From Brevibacillus sp. DP1.3A (GTDB lineage: Bacteria > Bacillota > Bacilli > Brevibacillales > Brevibacillaceae): a stretch of 64,000 bases of DNA. Positions 18,477 to 31,595 of the stretch are shown in pieces. The stretch lies in NCBI RefSeq assembly GCF_013284245.2, contig NZ_CP085876.1:1313001-1377000 (forward strand). The letters run 5' to 3'. The notes beneath the pieces were generated by a model, which was not told where the DNA came from, made no database searches, and was given only the letters and a program-made list of their open reading frames with translations. A program made the position numbers and the translations under genes. Within the stretch, counting starts at the first letter, position 1. Every line of letters starts with the position of its first letter.

Positions 18477-20531
18477 CTACTCCAACTTGAATGTTCGTAC
18501 TGCATCATTAAGCTCTTCTGCCATTTTCGCCAGCATCGTTGCAGCCGAAGAGATTTCCTCCATCGAAGCGGTTTGTTCTTCCGCTGCTGCCGCAACCGTT
18601 TGAGAGTTGCCGGCTGATTGTTCTGCGATTTGTGTAATATGCGTAATGGCGGATACAATCGTCTGCATTTGCTGACTGATCTTGCTCATTTCTGTAGTCA
18701 CTTCATTCATGCGGACGAGCAACCCCGACGTGGAGCCAGTAATTTGCTCAAATGCATTTCCTGTTGAGCGAACGAGAGTCATGCCTTCTCCCAAAATAGA
18801 AGAGCCATGATTCATTGCCGCAATCGCTGAGCCTGTGTCCTGCTGAATCACCGTGACGATGTGACTGACCTGCTCGGCGGCAGAGCTGGACTGTTCTGCC
18901 AGCTTGCGCACCTCGTCCGCTACAACGGCAAAGCCTCGTCCTTGTTCTCCGGCGCGAGCTGCTTCGATAGCGGCGTTCAGAGCGAGCAGGTTGGTTTGAT
19001 TGGCGATCGTCGTGATGAGTGAGATCATTTCTCCAATCTCTTGGGAGCGTTGGCCTAGTGTATTGACAATGGTAGAAGTCTTGGTCATCTGGCTATGGAT
19101 CACATCCATGTGCTCGACCGTTTTGGCTGCCATCTGATTGCCATCTGTGGCTTGGCGGTTTGCTTCTTGTGTAGAGTGATTTACATCCTCAATGCCTTTT
19201 TCCATCGCTTCGATGTGTACAGCAATCTCGTTGATGACCTCATAGCCTTGAACGGTCGCATCCACTTGCTGCTCAGTACCGTAGGCAATTTCTTGAACGG
19301 ATTGAGCAATCTGCTCGGTTGCTTTGCTCGTCTGTTCCGCACTTGCCATCAATTGCTCAGACGTAGCAGCAACCTGTTGAGCGTTGAAGCTGACTTGACC
19401 CAGCGTTTCGCGCAAGGTTGACGTCATGGAGTTGAAGCGATTTGCCATAACCCCCATCTCATCTGCTGTCTGAATATCCATAGAAGCGGTAAAATCGCCA
19501 TTGGAGAGGGCATGGGACAGCTGGTTGGCGCGTTCGATTTGTTTGGTTACGTATTTGCTGAAGTAATAAATGACAGCAACCATGATCAGCAGACCGATCA
19601 GACTCACCATACAAAGCTCAAAGAACAATTCATAGAGTGGATCGGCAATTTCTTTTTCTGGCATCACGAGAGCGATTGTCCAGTTTGTATCTCCCAACTC
19701 TTGAAAATAAACACGATTGATGCCGTTGTCATCATTAAACGTCTTCATTCCTGACTTCTCTTCTAGAAGAGAAGGACCTATTGCTGCCAAGGAAGCATTT
19801 TCGTCAGATTGAACGGAATGATTCATCAGCTTGTCTGATTGAGGATGAGCGAGGTATCTCCCTTTTTGATCCACCAAAAAGGCCCAGCCTGTTTCGCCTA
19901 CTTTTGTACTGGAGACGAGCTTTTCCACGTCAGTGAGTGTAATATCGTCTGTGGCTACACCCAGAAGCTTTTTATCCGGCGTATAAAAAGGAGCGACTAC
20001 TGTCACCATGGAGACCTTGGAAACCTCGTCAAAGTACGGCTCGGAATAATTGGTTTCCTTCTTAGTCGAGATACCGACTTTGTACCAGTCTTGATTTGGA
20101 TAGTTATAGGAGTCGCTGCTGTACTCATCTGTAATGTTCACCTTGCCGTCGGTCTTTGCCCCGTAAGTAGCAACGAGTTTCTTGTTCGGGTCAAAAGCGT
20201 AAGGTTCCATGAAAATTCCCATTCCAACCGTCGTATCATTAATGAGAACAGTTTTGGACAGCAGGGAATTTAACTGCTCTAGCGAATTTGTAACAGGACC
20301 CATTTCAATAAAGCGAGCCATACTCAGCGTTACCTTGCTATGGGATTCCAGTTGCTTTTCCACATTACTGCCGACCATATCTAGTTGATAATTCATTTTG
20401 TCCTCAATTTCCCGATCCAGTTGGTCGACAGAGAACCAGAAACCGATGCCCACGACGAGCAAAAGAGTCAAGATAATGACGGGAAGGGTAATGGTCAGGG
20501 TTCGAGCACGAAGACTTTTGAAACGAAACAT
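18477..20531 (-). CDS. Methyl-accepting chemotaxis protein with dCache sensor
   Basis: A 684-residue transmembrane chemoreceptor. TM1 (about residues 11-33) is followed by a 240-residue extracellular double-Cache sensor (contains [31 protein letters not shown] and [16 protein letters not shown]). TM2 lies at about 288-310, with HAMP after it. The cytoplasmic coiled-coil domain has the hairpin tip [20 protein letters not shown] (about residues 508-540) that contacts CheA/CheW. Upstream on the minus strand, TCCGATAA (20580-20587) resembles a SigD -10 box, which fits a motility gene, but the -35 match is poor. Ligand unknown. Confidence 0.94.
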   Translation of the reverse strand: MFRFKSLRARTLTITLPVIILTLLLVVGIGFWFSVDQLDREIEDKMNYQLDMVGSNVEKQLESHSKVTLSMARFIEMGPVTNSLEQLNSLLSKTVLINDTTVGMGIFMEPYAFDPNKKLVATYGAKTDGKVNITDEYSSDSYNYPNQDWYKVGISTKKETNYSEPYFDEVSKVSMVTVVAPFYTPDKKLLGVATDDITLTDVEKLVSSTKVGETGWAFLVDQKGRYLAHPQSDKLMNHSVQSDENASLAAIGPSLLEEKSGMKTFNDDNGINRVYFQELGDTNWTIALVMPEKEIADPLYELFFELCMVSLIGLLIMVAVIYYFSKYVTKQIERANQLSHALSNGDFTASMDIQTADEMGVMANRFNSMTSTLRETLGQVSFNAQQVAATSEQLMASAEQTSKATEQIAQSVQEIAYGTEQQVDATVQGYEVINEIAVHIEAMEKGIEDVNHSTQEANRQATDGNQMAAKTVEHMDVIHSQMTKTSTIVNTLGQRSQEIGEMISLITTIANQTNLLALNAAIEAARAGEQGRGFAVVADEVRKLAEQSSSAAEQVSHIVTVIQQDTGSAIAAMNHGSSILGEGMTLVRSTGNAFEQITGSTSGLLVRMNEVTTEMSKISQQMQTIVSAITHITQIAEQSAGNSQTVAAAAEEQTASMEEISSAATMLAKMAEELNDAVRTFKLE

Positions 20532-20836
20532 GGAACCGCTCTCCTTTTGAATTTTTGCTAAAATGATTATTATTCCTTATTATCGGATAGATTAAGACTA
20601 TCTTGTATGATGGATTTAGGCAAATGAGGGGAAATATTCATACTAGTCAGAAAATGTTGCATGAATCTAAGCAAATCGAGTAAAATGGATAAACCAAATC
20701 TTACTTCGATTCATTTATTGGTAGCATTTGCGGGTGGAGTGTTAGTGGGCATATAGGCTACAATGCGGATACAGACAAAGTTTCGACCAAAAAACGGACA
20801 TGGACGTTTCATTTGGCGAATAGGGAGGGAGACTAT

Positions 20837-21277
20837 ATGAGTTTTTGTTGTGGTGCTGGAATGGTAGGTTCCGTAGGCTCAGTCCGTCATTATAAAACGG
20901 TTGTACACAATGTCCCGATCATGTTTTGTCCTGTATGTGACAGAATTGAGGTTCATCCCGGTATTGAGGGAGAATACGAAATTTTAGTAGAATATGCTCA
21001 GGGAGATCAGGCTCCAGAAGTGGATTTTGCTGACTTTGTGAGTGTTGACAATACATCCGAGTTGTTTGAGAATTGTACCATGACGGATGAAGCGGCCAGC
21101 TTCGCCGAAGTATTAAAGCAGCAGATCGATATTTCACTTGATCTGCTCGGGGTCGCCAAGGAGTTACAGGATGACGATTGGCGGGAAGCATTGATGATTC
21201 GTTTAAGACGGTTAAGCGAGCGATTGAAGCAGTACAATAAAAGAAAAGCTAATGTCGCACAAGAGCGCATGACCTGA
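20837..21277 (+). CDS. Putative zinc-finger protein (YgiT-like N-terminus)
   Basis: A 146-residue protein. The N-terminal 50 residues hold a cysteine pair CC near residue 4 and CPVC at about 33-36 around a short beta-rich stretch, like the zinc-binding part of YgiT-type proteins. The C-terminal half is acidic then basic and helical (RLRRLSERLKQYNKRKANVAQ). RBS GGGAGGGAG lies before ATG 20837. A candidate TACAAT -10 is at 20759. The 305-nt gap upstream holds no gene that I can see. Function unknown. Confidence 0.6.
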   Translation: MSFCCGAGMVGSVGSVRHYKTVVHNVPIMFCPVCDRIEVHPGIEGEYEILVEYAQGDQAPEVDFADFVSVDNTSELFENCTMTDEAASFAEVLKQQIDISLDLLGVAKELQDDDWREALMIRLRRLSERLKQYNKRKANVAQERMT

Positions 21278-21299
21278 GTTGACGTGGGAGGCAGTGTGA

Positions 21300-21692
21300 A
21301 TGTTTCATTTGAAAGCCGTTCACCACATCGCATTGAATTGTAGTGATGTTGTGAAGGTAGCTCGTTTTTTTAAGGACATTTTGGAAGTCCCTATCCCGGA
21401 AGAGAATATGACGGAAGGAGCACCTGTCTACTTTCAAATTGGCACATACACACGGATCGGTCTTCATCCTCATGGCGGGGAAGCTGGGAAAGGCGGCGTA
21501 GGGCAGGTCGATCATCTCGCCTTCTCTGTGCAAAGCCGAGCTGAGCTGGACTATCTGGTCGATAAGCTGGAGGCAGAGAATATTTGCTATCGTGGCCCAA
21601 TTACACAGCCTACTAGCTATAATTTGTATTTTGAGACACCCGATGGTCACCACCTTGAGGTGCGACTCGATAAAGACGAGTTCGATGAGTAG
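21300..21692 (+). CDS. VOC (glyoxalase/bleomycin-resistance fold) family protein
   Basis: A 130-residue protein with two beta-alpha-beta-beta-beta units: VHHIALNCSDVVKVARFFKD near the start and VDHLAFSVQSRAELDYLVDK in the middle, ending YNLYFETPDGHHLEVRLD. Metal-ligand positions (His near the start of each half, Glu near the end) are present. This suggests a dioxygenase, isomerase or lyase-like metalloenzyme or a binding protein; the substrate is not readable. It starts 22 nt after the zinc-finger gene, so they are likely cotranscribed. Confidence 0.85.
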   Translation: MFHLKAVHHIALNCSDVVKVARFFKDILEVPIPEENMTEGAPVYFQIGTYTRIGLHPHGGEAGKGGVGQVDHLAFSVQSRAELDYLVDKLEAENICYRGPITQPTSYNLYFETPDGHHLEVRLDKDEFDE

Positions 21693-21700
21693 TGTTTGCG

Positions 21701-21736
21701 AAAAGCATCTGCGTAAAGCGGATGCTTTTTTGTTTT
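21701..21736 (+). terminator. Intrinsic terminator
   Basis: AAAAGCATCTGC (21701-21712) pairs with GCGGATGCTTTT (21718-21729, one G-T pair), then a T-run. Confidence 0.9.
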
Positions 21737-21824
21737 TTCCCATCTCTCTATTGTGGTGCGGAATAAAGGTTGTAGATGATCTTCATTACGTTTTAAAAGG
21801 TACCGATGAACCAACAAAGCGGGT

Positions 21825-22037
21825 GAGAAGAAAAAGCACAGGGCTCGCAGACCTTGACAACGCCTCCCCAGTCGGAACTTAAAAAAGGGGACCACGCTTG
21901 TCGAACACTTCTTCCTTGAGAAACTTCCGCCCGTAGGGTGGCTTTGGCTCGACGGTCCCCTTTTTTAAGTGGAGACGACCAGTGAATCCCCCCATGCTGG
22001 CGTGTCAGCGTCGAAGAGAACTGTGCTTTTTCTTCTC
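21825..22037. ncRNA. 213-nt long-hairpin element, candidate structured RNA or miniature inverted-repeat element
   Basis: The ends are a perfect 17-bp inverted repeat (GAGAAGAAAAAGCACAG at 21825-21841 with its complement at 22021-22037). Inside are CTC/GAG, a near-perfect 9-bp helix (TGACAACGCC with GGCGTGTCA, one bulged A), a large asymmetric bubble (13 nt on the 5' side, 29 nt on the 3' side) and a perfect 16-bp helix (CTTAAAAAAGGGGACC 21878-21893 with its complement 21954-21969). A 60-nt apical part with its own small hairpin CCGCCC/GGGTGG caps it. Closing stem, asymmetric central bubble and long apical stem at about 200 nt recall 6S RNA. A MITE is the alternative. Strand not determinable. 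The flanks 21737-21824 and 22038-22198 show no gene. Confidence 0.45.
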
Positions 22038-22198
22038 CTCCACTATGCTGACTCAAAAGGCTTCTCTAAAGCTCTTCCTACCAATGTCGAGAAAAAGATA
22101 ACTACCCTGACAACAGCCGACAGTGACTCTCATTCCTCGCCAAAGGATTCGACCTGACAGGCCACGAACCCAAATGGGAAGAGAGGGGTGGCGTGTAG

Positions 22199-22540
22199 AT
22201 GATCGGAATGGGCAGACTGCTTTTTGAACTGGGTGAGCGACTACAAGGAAAAGCACACTTGCGATTCATAACAGCAGGATGGGAGCGCAGGATCGGAATT
22301 GTAGTGGATGATTCACCTTCACAGTGGCAATTGACGATAGCAAAAGGCGTTGCATCCTGGGATGTATGGACAGAAGAGCAGCCTGCCGATCTGATCATCA
22401 AGGGAGCGGAGAAACAAATGCACATGCTGTTTGGCGGCGATGAGCTCGTCTATGTTCTAGCCAAAGAAAAGGTGCAAATAGCAGGGCCATTGCGCGACCA
22501 ATTGAAGCTCGATGCCATTTTGCGACTGACCTGTCGGTGA
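22199..22540 (+). CDS. SCP2 sterol-binding-domain-like protein
   Basis: A 113-residue protein with an SCP2-like pattern: an amphipathic helix (MGRLLFELGERLQ), beta strands ending WQLTIAKG, then ADLIIKGAEKQMHMLFGGDE and a C-terminal helix (LRDQLKLDAILRLT). Such domains bind hydrophobic ligands. The RBS AGAGAGGGG is somewhat far from ATG 22199; ATG 22208 is an alternative. Moderate confidence in the family. Confidence 0.65.
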   Translation: MIGMGRLLFELGERLQGKAHLRFITAGWERRIGIVVDDSPSQWQLTIAKGVASWDVWTEEQPADLIIKGAEKQMHMLFGGDELVYVLAKEKVQIAGPLRDQLKLDAILRLTCR

Positions 22541-22561
22541 ACTGTCTATTGGGCAGTGTGA

Positions 22562-22567
22562 TATAAT
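22562..22567 (+). promoter_or_regulatory. Candidate -10 box upstream of the M20 gene
   Basis: A TATAAT consensus hexamer lies 32 nt before the start codon. A -35 at the usual distance is poor (TGAACT-like), so this is a candidate only. Confidence 0.4.
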
Positions 22568-22598
22568 AGGAAGAAACGGTTCTGGAGGAGGCGCTTTG

Positions 22599-23741
22599 AT
22601 GTCTACTGTTATGTCGTTGCAACAGACGGTTGCCGCACGTAAAGATTCTATTGCCGAAACATTCCGTCATCTGCATGAGAATCCGGAGATTAGCTGGAAG
22701 GAAGTAGAAACAACTCGTTATTTGGCGGAGCGCATGCGTGCCTTGGGACTGCGTGTTACGACTTTTGACGATTGTACAGGTTTAGTAGCGGAATGGGGCG
22801 AAGGGAAGCCAGTTGTTGGCTTGCGCACAGATATCGATGCACTCTGGCAAGAAGTCAACGGTGAATGGCGCGCGAATCATTCCTGTGGTCATGACGCCCA
22901 TATGACATTGATTGTGGAAACGGTAGAAGCATTGGTCGCCGCTGGATATCAACCGCCGGGAACGTTAAAAATCTTGTTCCAACCAGCAGAAGAAAAAGGA
23001 ACGGGAGCATTGAAGCTGGTGGAGAAGGGTGTCGTCGATGACATCGATTATTTGTACGGTGTTCACTTAAGACCGATTCAGGAGATGGCACATGGAACGG
23101 CGGGACCCGCTATTTACAACGGAGCAGCCATGTTTCTCTACGGGGAAATCACAGGAGTCGCTGCGCACGGAGCGAGACCGCATCTCGGGATCAATGCGAT
23201 TGAAGTAGCGGGGGCGATTATTTCAGGTCTCGGTCAAGTACATATCAATCCAATGGTACCGGCCACCGTCAAAATGACCATGCTGCAAGCCGGGGGAGAG
23301 AGCTACAACATTATTCCGGACAAGGCGCGTTTTGCCCTCGATCTGCGAGCACAGACGAATCAGGCGATGGATGACCTGGTGAATCGTGTTCGTCAAATGA
23401 TTGACGGAGTGGCGATGTCATTTCAGGCACGTATAGAGGTAGAGGCCGGGTCGCGCATGGTAGCGGCAGAGGTCGATGATCAAGCGAAGGCATTTATGGA
23501 GCAGGCGATCGTAGATGTGCTCGGTCAAGAGAATTTGAGAGCGGCGCCTGTCAGTCCGGGAGCGGAGGATTTCCACTACTATACGGTGGAGCGCCCTCAT
23601 ATCAAGGCAACGATGCTGGCTCTTGGATGTGATTTGGTACCAGGGCTGCATCATCCGCTAATGCATTTTGAACGCTCTGCATTGGAAAAAGGTGTGGCGA
23701 TTTTGTGTCAAACAGTCGTGAAAACGTTTGAAAATACGTAA
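22599..23741 (+). CDS. M20 family amidohydrolase/peptidase
   Basis: A 380-residue metal-dependent hydrolase of the aminoacylase/hippurate hydrolase group. It has FRHLHENPEISWKEVETT, GLRTDIDALWQE, CGHDAHMT (metal Cys/His, about residue 93), FQPAEEKGTGA (Glu pair, about 128) and the C-terminal PGAEDFHYY and HHPLMHFE. The DALWQE stretch departs from the usual DALP. It likely cleaves an N-acyl or amide bond of an amino acid. GGAGGAGG is 7 nt before ATG 22599. It stands alone and is followed by a strong terminator. Confidence 0.9.
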   Translation: MSTVMSLQQTVAARKDSIAETFRHLHENPEISWKEVETTRYLAERMRALGLRVTTFDDCTGLVAEWGEGKPVVGLRTDIDALWQEVNGEWRANHSCGHDAHMTLIVETVEALVAAGYQPPGTLKILFQPAEEKGTGALKLVEKGVVDDIDYLYGVHLRPIQEMAHGTAGPAIYNGAAMFLYGEITGVAAHGARPHLGINAIEVAGAIISGLGQVHINPMVPATVKMTMLQAGGESYNIIPDKARFALDLRAQTNQAMDDLVNRVRQMIDGVAMSFQARIEVEAGSRMVAAEVDDQAKAFMEQAIVDVLGQENLRAAPVSPGAEDFHYYTVERPHIKATMLALGCDLVPGLHHPLMHFERSALEKGVAILCQTVVKTFENT

Positions 23742-23757
23742 ATCTTTATGCCTTGTG

Positions 23758-23800
23758 AGAGCAACACTAAGAGAGTAAACTCTTGGTGTTGCTCTTTTTG
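23758..23800 (+). terminator. Intrinsic terminator
   Basis: A 16-bp stem (AGAGCAACACTAAGAG with CTCTTGGTGTTGCTCT, one G-T pair) is followed by TTTTTGTG. Confidence 0.93.
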
Positions 23801-23956
23801 TGAGGAAAATGTCTCTGTGTACTTCCCGACTAGTCGATAGACTGATTGGTTTGTGGACAAAATACTGCTGTTGGGGAATAATACGCATGAGGAGGGTTAT
23901 TCACACATTCTCCATAAGAGATTATAAAATTATGTAGCTTATTTAGCTAAATGTGA

Positions 23957-23962
23957 TATACT
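23957..23962 (+). promoter_or_regulatory. Candidate pckA -10 box
   Basis: TATACT lies in an AT-rich stretch 72 nt before pckA. Just upstream is a palindromic TAGCTTATTTAGCTA (23935-23949) that could be an operator. The -35 is not convincing. The rest of 23801-24033 shows no gene. Confidence 0.35.
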
Positions 23963-24033
23963 AATTACAAATCGAGCGACAATTAGAAAGTCACAATAAA
24001 TGGTACACATTTTGGGAAGGAGATCGTTCACAC

Positions 24034-25617
24034 ATGGAAACCAATACGGTTCAAAAGCTTACTGACATTCTTGGAGCTACAAAAGTGTATCATAACTTGC
24101 CTGTAGCTAATCTTGTTGAGATGGCAGTGAAGCGTGGCGAAGGGATTTTGACCGATAAGGGGGCGCTCAATGCGCTAACAGGGAAGTTTACCGGCCGTTC
24201 GCCAAAGGACAAATTTGTGGTGGACGAAGCTTCCGTACACGATAAAATCAACTGGGGTCCGGTTAACCAACCAATCAGCACTGAAAAATTCCAAGCACTT
24301 CAACAAGACGTGCTCCAATACTTACAATCAAAAGATGAACTGTTTGTCTTCGATGGCTTTGCGGGTGCAGATACAACCTATCGTCTGCCGATCCGCGTAG
24401 TGAACGAATTCGCTTGGCATAACCTGTTTGCACGTCAGTTGTTCATCCGTCCGTCCGAAGAAGAACTGGCTGCGCACGAATCAGAATTCACGGTTATCTA
24501 TGCGCCTAATTTCAAGGCCAATCCTGCGGTACACGGCACGAACTCCGAGACTTTCATCGTTTTGAGCTTTGAGCAAAAAACAGTGTTGATCGGTGGCACT
24601 GAGTATGCTGGCGAAATGAAAAAGTCGATCTTCAGCGTAATGAACATGCTGCTTCCAGAGCGCAACGTACTCCCGATGCACTGCTCTGCGAACGTAGGTA
24701 AAGACGGAGACGTTGCCCTGTTCTTCGGATTGTCCGGTACAGGAAAAACAACGCTGTCTGCTGACCCGGACCGTTTCTTGATCGGTGACGATGAGCACGG
24801 CTGGTCTGACAATGGCGTGTTCAATATCGAAGGCGGCTGCTATGCAAAATGCGTCAAGCTGTCTGAAGAAGGCGAACCGCAAATCTGGAAAGCAATCCAG
24901 TTCGGTACCGTACTTGAAAATGTAGACGTAAACGAAGCGACTCGTGTAGCAGACTACGATAGCACCAAATATACAGAGAATACACGCGCTGCGTACCCAG
25001 TGGAAGCAATTCCGGGTGCTGTGATTCCAGGCGTAGGCGTGCAACCAAATGTCATCGTCTTTTTGACAGCCGATTCGTTCGGTGTATTGCCTCCAATTTC
25101 CAAGCTGAATAAAGAGCAAGCCATGTACCACTTCCTGTCTGGCTACACCAGCAAAATGGCAGGTACAGAGCGTGGCGTAACCGCTCCGCAAACAGAGTTT
25201 TCTACTTGCTTTGGATCTCCATTCTTGCCGCTGCATCCAGTAGTATATGCAGAAATGCTCGGTAAGAAGATTGACGAGCGCAAGGTTCAAGTATACCTGG
25301 TGAACACTGGTTGGACTGGTGGCCCGGTAGGTGTTGGGCAACGTATGAAGCTGTCCTACACACGTGCGATGGTAACAGCAGCATTGAACGGTGAGCTGGA
25401 AAAAGTAGACTATGCAGCTGACGAGATTTTCGGGGTACAAGTACCGACTTCTTGCCCGAATGTTCCTGCTGAAGTTCTGCAACCACGCAATACATGGGCA
25501 AACAAGGAAGATTACGACAAGCAAGCGGCTGATCTGGCTGCACGCTTCATTGAGAACTTCGAGAAGAAATTCCCGAATGCAGCAGATATTGCGAATGCGG
25601 GTCCTAAAGTAAAGTAA
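24034..25617 (+). CDS. pckA: Phosphoenolpyruvate carboxykinase (ATP)
   Basis: A 527-residue gluconeogenic enzyme converting oxaloacetate and ATP to PEP, CO2 and ADP. It shows [10 protein letters not shown], the P-loop [16 protein letters not shown] (about residue 232), the kinase-2 segment LIGDDEHGW and the [16 protein letters not shown] region, all of the ATP-dependent family, at the family's usual length. GGGAAGGAGATCG precedes the ATG. Codon use is strongly biased, as in highly expressed genes. Confidence 0.97.
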   Translation: METNTVQKLTDILGATKVYHNLPVANLVEMAVKRGEGILTDKGALNALTGKFTGRSPKDKFVVDEASVHDKINWGPVNQPISTEKFQALQQDVLQYLQSKDELFVFDGFAGADTTYRLPIRVVNEFAWHNLFARQLFIRPSEEELAAHESEFTVIYAPNFKANPAVHGTNSETFIVLSFEQKTVLIGGTEYAGEMKKSIFSVMNMLLPERNVLPMHCSANVGKDGDVALFFGLSGTGKTTLSADPDRFLIGDDEHGWSDNGVFNIEGGCYAKCVKLSEEGEPQIWKAIQFGTVLENVDVNEATRVADYDSTKYTENTRAAYPVEAIPGAVIPGVGVQPNVIVFLTADSFGVLPPISKLNKEQAMYHFLSGYTSKMAGTERGVTAPQTEFSTCFGSPFLPLHPVVYAEMLGKKIDERKVQVYLVNTGWTGGPVGVGQRMKLSYTRAMVTAALNGELEKVDYAADEIFGVQVPTSCPNVPAEVLQPRNTWANKEDYDKQAADLAARFIENFEKKFPNAADIANAGPKVK

Positions 25618-25630
25618 TCGAACAGGAAAG

Positions 25631-25666
25631 AAACGGGTAGACGATTAGGTCTATCCGTTTTTTCTT
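25631..25666 (+). terminator. Intrinsic terminator of pckA
   Basis: AAACGGGTAGA (25631-25641) pairs with TCTATCCGTTT (25650-25660), followed by a T-rich run. Confidence 0.9.
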
Positions 25667-25677
25667 CGTGAAAACAG

Positions 25678-25712
25678 AAAAAACCGTCAGCCTGTGACCG
25701 TCGGTTTTTAGC
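25678..25712 (-). terminator. Terminator of the broken minus-strand gene, possibly bidirectional
   Basis: AAACCG (25681-25686) pairs with CGGTTT (25702-25707) around a short inner TCA/TGA helix, flanked by A- and T-runs. It sits immediately after the minus-strand stop codon. Confidence 0.6.
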
Positions 25713-26128
25713 TCATCCGTTACTTGCTGCCATCGAATACTTTCGAGCTATTGCTGGGACAACTTTTCCATTTGACTGACGGAGAAGAGTCAGGTAAGCT
25801 TCCCAAGGGAGCCCTTCAATAGTGTGATAGCGATACATAACGAGAAACTCCTGATTACTCATTCCTGTCAGATTGACATAACCTTTGGAAACGACCTCTT
25901 TCACTGGTGAGCAATAGTACAAGCTGCCTTTTACATCGGAAGGGTCACAAGGAAGCGGCAAGGTGTCTTTTGCCTGCTGGACAATTGCTTCTGGTCATTG
26001 ACTATCAATTTAATGTTGGAGAAACGAGCAGATATTTTCTCTGTGCCCGTTTTTGCGAAGACTGTGGTGCCACCTACGAGTAGTAAGACAATAGCGAGTT
26101 TCTTGTACTCTTTTTCAAAATGCTCCAT
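25713..26128 (-). pseudogene. Frameshifted small exported/membrane protein gene
   Basis: Two overlapping minus-strand frames appear to be one gene. The first (from 26128) starts MEHFEKEYKKLAIVLLLVGG, an N-terminal membrane or signal helix, and runs to SNIKLIVND. The second frame becomes open exactly there (PEAIVQQAKDTLPLP onward) and gives a coherent 90-residue C-terminal part with CDPSDVKGSLYYCSP and VMYRYHTIEGLPWEAYL. Reading across about 25985-25995 by a one-base change yields one protein of about 135 residues. There is no homopolymer at the shift, so a true mutation is as likely as a base error. The SNIKLIVND stretch recalls stalk-domain proteins. Confidence 0.55.
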
Positions 26129-26399
26129 CCCTTTCTAGGTATATAGTGGTGTTTTTTGTAAAAAATACCTAGAGTTTAGGCGGAAACGTATGTCCCAAAG
26201 TTCCAAAGGGAAAAATGCTGCGGAGGCAACAATATTTAGGAAGGATTCATGCGCAAAAACGGACTTTCTAAATATAATGATATAAAAAATACAGATATGT
26301 TTCATTCCTTGATTTATAATTATTCTTATTATAAGATAGTTATTGAGAATGGATTGAGAATTTACCAACTCACTTTTGACGTGTATGGAGGGAATTCAG
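26129..26399 (+). promoter_or_regulatory. AT-rich intergenic region upstream of sufC
   Basis: No gene seen. It contains AGGTAT...ATACCT arms (26136-26171) near the start of the minus-strand broken gene, and a TATAAT hexamer (26315-26320) as the best plus-strand -10 candidate for the suf operon. The stretch TATAATTATTCTTATTATAA is AT-rich and partly dyadic, so a Fur/PerR-like site is possible but not clear. Confidence 0.35.
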
Positions 26400-27188
26400 A
26401 TGACAGCAGTACCGCATTTGCAAATAAAAAACCTTCGCGCCAAGATCGAGGACAAAGAGATCCTCAAAGGCCTGAATTTGGAGATCAAGGGCGGCGAAGT
26501 GCACGCGATCATGGGACCAAATGGTACCGGTAAATCGACATTGGCATCCACATTGATGGGTCACCCAAAATATGAGGTAACCGATGGCGAAGTGCTGATC
26601 AATGACGAAGACTTATTGGAAATGGCAGTAGACGAGCGCGCACGTGCAGGTCTGTTCCTGGCGATGCAATACCCGTCCGAAATCAGCGGTGTAACCAACT
26701 CTGACTTCCTGCGTTCTGCGATCAACGCGCGCCGTGGCGAAGGAAACGAAATCTCCCTGATGAAATTCATCCGTGAGATGGACAAAAAGATGAACACGCT
26801 GGAAATGGATGAGTCTTTCTCCCACCGTTACCTGAACGAAGGTTTCTCCGGTGGTGAGAAAAAGCGTAACGAGATTCTGCAAATGATGCTCTTGGAGCCA
26901 GCTATCTGTATTTTGGATGAAATCGACTCCGGTTTGGACATCGACGCATTGAAAATCGTTGCAGCTGGTGTAAACGAAATGCGCTCCGCAGACCGCGGAT
27001 TCTTGATTATTACGCACTACCAGCGTTTGCTGAACTATGTAAAGCCTGACTTCGTACACGTCATGATGCAAGGTCGTATCGTGAAGTCCGGTGGTCCTGA
27101 GCTGGCTGAACGCCTGGAGGCAGAAGGCTACGACTGGATCAAGGAAGAGCTCGGCATCGAGGACGAAACCGTAAACGCCAACGTGTAG
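26400..27188 (+). CDS. sufC: Fe-S cluster assembly ATPase SufC
   Basis: A 262-residue ABC-type ATPase of the SufBCD scaffold. It has Walker A GPNGTGKST (about residue 40), signature FSGGEKKR (about 150) and Walker B ICILDEIDSGLDIDAL (about 170), with no membrane partner as expected. ATG 26400 follows GGAGGG. It is first in the order sufC-sufD-sufS-sufU-sufB, the essential Fe-S assembly operon of Bacillales. Confidence 0.97.
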   Translation: MTAVPHLQIKNLRAKIEDKEILKGLNLEIKGGEVHAIMGPNGTGKSTLASTLMGHPKYEVTDGEVLINDEDLLEMAVDERARAGLFLAMQYPSEISGVTNSDFLRSAINARRGEGNEISLMKFIREMDKKMNTLEMDESFSHRYLNEGFSGGEKKRNEILQMMLLEPAICILDEIDSGLDIDALKIVAAGVNEMRSADRGFLIITHYQRLLNYVKPDFVHVMMQGRIVKSGGPELAERLEAEGYDWIKEELGIEDETVNANV

Positions 27189-27209
27189 GATGAAGGAGGC
27201 AGCAGTGAA

Positions 27210-30158
<2,949 letters not shown>

Positions 30159-30197
30159 TGATGGGTAAGGGACATGAACACGAAGGAGTGAGCAACG

Positions 30198-31595
30198 ATG
30201 GCTGTTAAAGGCCCAGAAATACAGGAGTATCAGTACGGTTTCCACGATAAAGACGTTTCAGTATTCCGTACCAAAAAGGGTTTGACACGCGAGATCGTCG
30301 AAGAAATTTCGAAGATCAAGGATGAGCCAGCATGGATGCTGGAATTCCGCTTGAAATCGCTGGACATCTTCAACAGCATGCCGATGCCAAAATGGGGCGG
30401 CGATCTGGATGACCTCGATTTTGACAGCATCACCTACTACGTAAAGCCTTCTGAAAAGCAAGGCCGTAGCTGGGATGAGGTGCCAGAAGAAATCAAGGCA
30501 ACCTTTGACAAGCTGGGTATTCCAGAAGCAGAGCAAAAGTTCCTCGCAGGTGTATCTGCTCAGTATGAATCTGAGGTTGTATACCACAACATGCAGGAAG
30601 ACCTGGAAAAACTGGGCGTTCTCTTCTGCGACATGGATTCCGCAGTAAAACTGCACCCAGAAATCGTGAAGGAATACTTCGCGACAGTGATTCCTCCAGC
30701 AGACAACAAGTTTTCTGCATTGAACTCGGCAGTATGGTCCGGTGGTTCCTTCATTTACGTACCAAAAGGCGTAAAAGTAGAAACTCCACTGCAAGCCTAC
30801 TTCCGTATTAACTCGGAGAACATGGGTCAATTCGAGCGTACGCTGATCATCGCCGATGAAGATTCCTTCGTTCACTATGTAGAGGGCTGTACAGCTCCAA
30901 TCTACAGCACGGATTCCTTGCACTCCGCTGTCGTAGAAATCATTGTAAAAGAACGCGCTCGTTGCCGTTACACCACGATCCAAAACTGGTCCAACAACGT
31001 ATACAACCTCGTTACTAAACGTGCGGTTGCATACGCGGATGCGAACATGGAATGGATCGATGGTAACATCGGTTCCAAGCTGACGATGAAATACCCAGCT
31101 GTTATCATGAAAGGACCTCGCGCAAAAGGTACCGTTCTTTCCATTGCAGTAGCAGGAAAAGGACAACACCAAGACGCAGGTGCGAAAATGATTCACCTGG
31201 CGCCAGATTGCACATCGACGATCATTTCTAAGTCGATTTCCCGTGATGGCGGAAAAGTAACCTACCGTGGTCTGTCGCAGTTTGGACGCAAGTCGGAAGG
31301 CTCCAAGTCCAACATCAAGTGCGATACGCTGATTTTGGATAAACTGTCCACGTCCGACACGATCCCGTACAACGAGATCATGAATGACAGCATCACGCTT
31401 GAGCACGAAGCGACTGTATCCAAGGTATCTGAGGATCAACTCTTCTACCTGATGAGCCGTGGTCTGTCTGAAGCAGAAGCAACTGAAATGATCGTAATGG
31501 GCTTCATCGAGCCATTCACGAAAGAATTGCCGATGGAGTATGCGGTTGAGATGAATCGTCTCATTAAGTTCGAGATGGAAGGTAGCATCGGTTAA
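30198..31595 (+). CDS. sufB: Fe-S cluster assembly protein SufB
   Basis: A 465-residue scaffold subunit where the nascent cluster forms with SufD and SufC. It shows [73 protein letters not shown] and [21 protein letters not shown]. It is last in the operon. The prophage integrase gene begins only 60 nt downstream on the opposite strand, so the phage inserted right behind the sufB stop codon. Confidence 0.97.
   Translation: MAVKGPEIQEYQYGFHDKDVSVFRTKKGLTREIVEEISKIKDEPAWMLEFRLKSLDIFNSMPMPKWGGDLDDLDFDSITYYVKPSEKQGRSWDEVPEEIKATFDKLGIPEAEQKFLAGVSAQYESEVVYHNMQEDLEKLGVLFCDMDSAVKLHPEIVKEYFATVIPPADNKFSALNSAVWSGGSFIYVPKGVKVETPLQAYFRINSENMGQFERTLIIADEDSFVHYVEGCTAPIYSTDSLHSAVVEIIVKERARCRYTTIQNWSNNVYNLVTKRAVAYADANMEWIDGNIGSKLTMKYPAVIMKGPRAKGTVLSIAVAGKGQHQDAGAKMIHLAPDCTSTIISKSISRDGGKVTYRGLSQFGRKSEGSKSNIKCDTLILDKLSTSDTIPYNEIMNDSITLEHEATVSKVSEDQLFYLMSRGLSEAEATEMIVMGFIEPFTKELPMEYAVEMNRLIKFEMEGSIG

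Noticed and set aside
21935-21965. T-box-like AGGGTGG followed by GGTCCCCTTTTTT
   Set aside because: The T-box core AGGGTGGNACCGCG is not complete, there is no Stem I specifier or AG-bulge, and no tRNA-synthetase or amino-acid gene follows.
24481-25524. Minus-strand open frame of 347 codons opposite pckA
   Set aside because: Antisense to pckA motifs, no RBS, unlikely composition.
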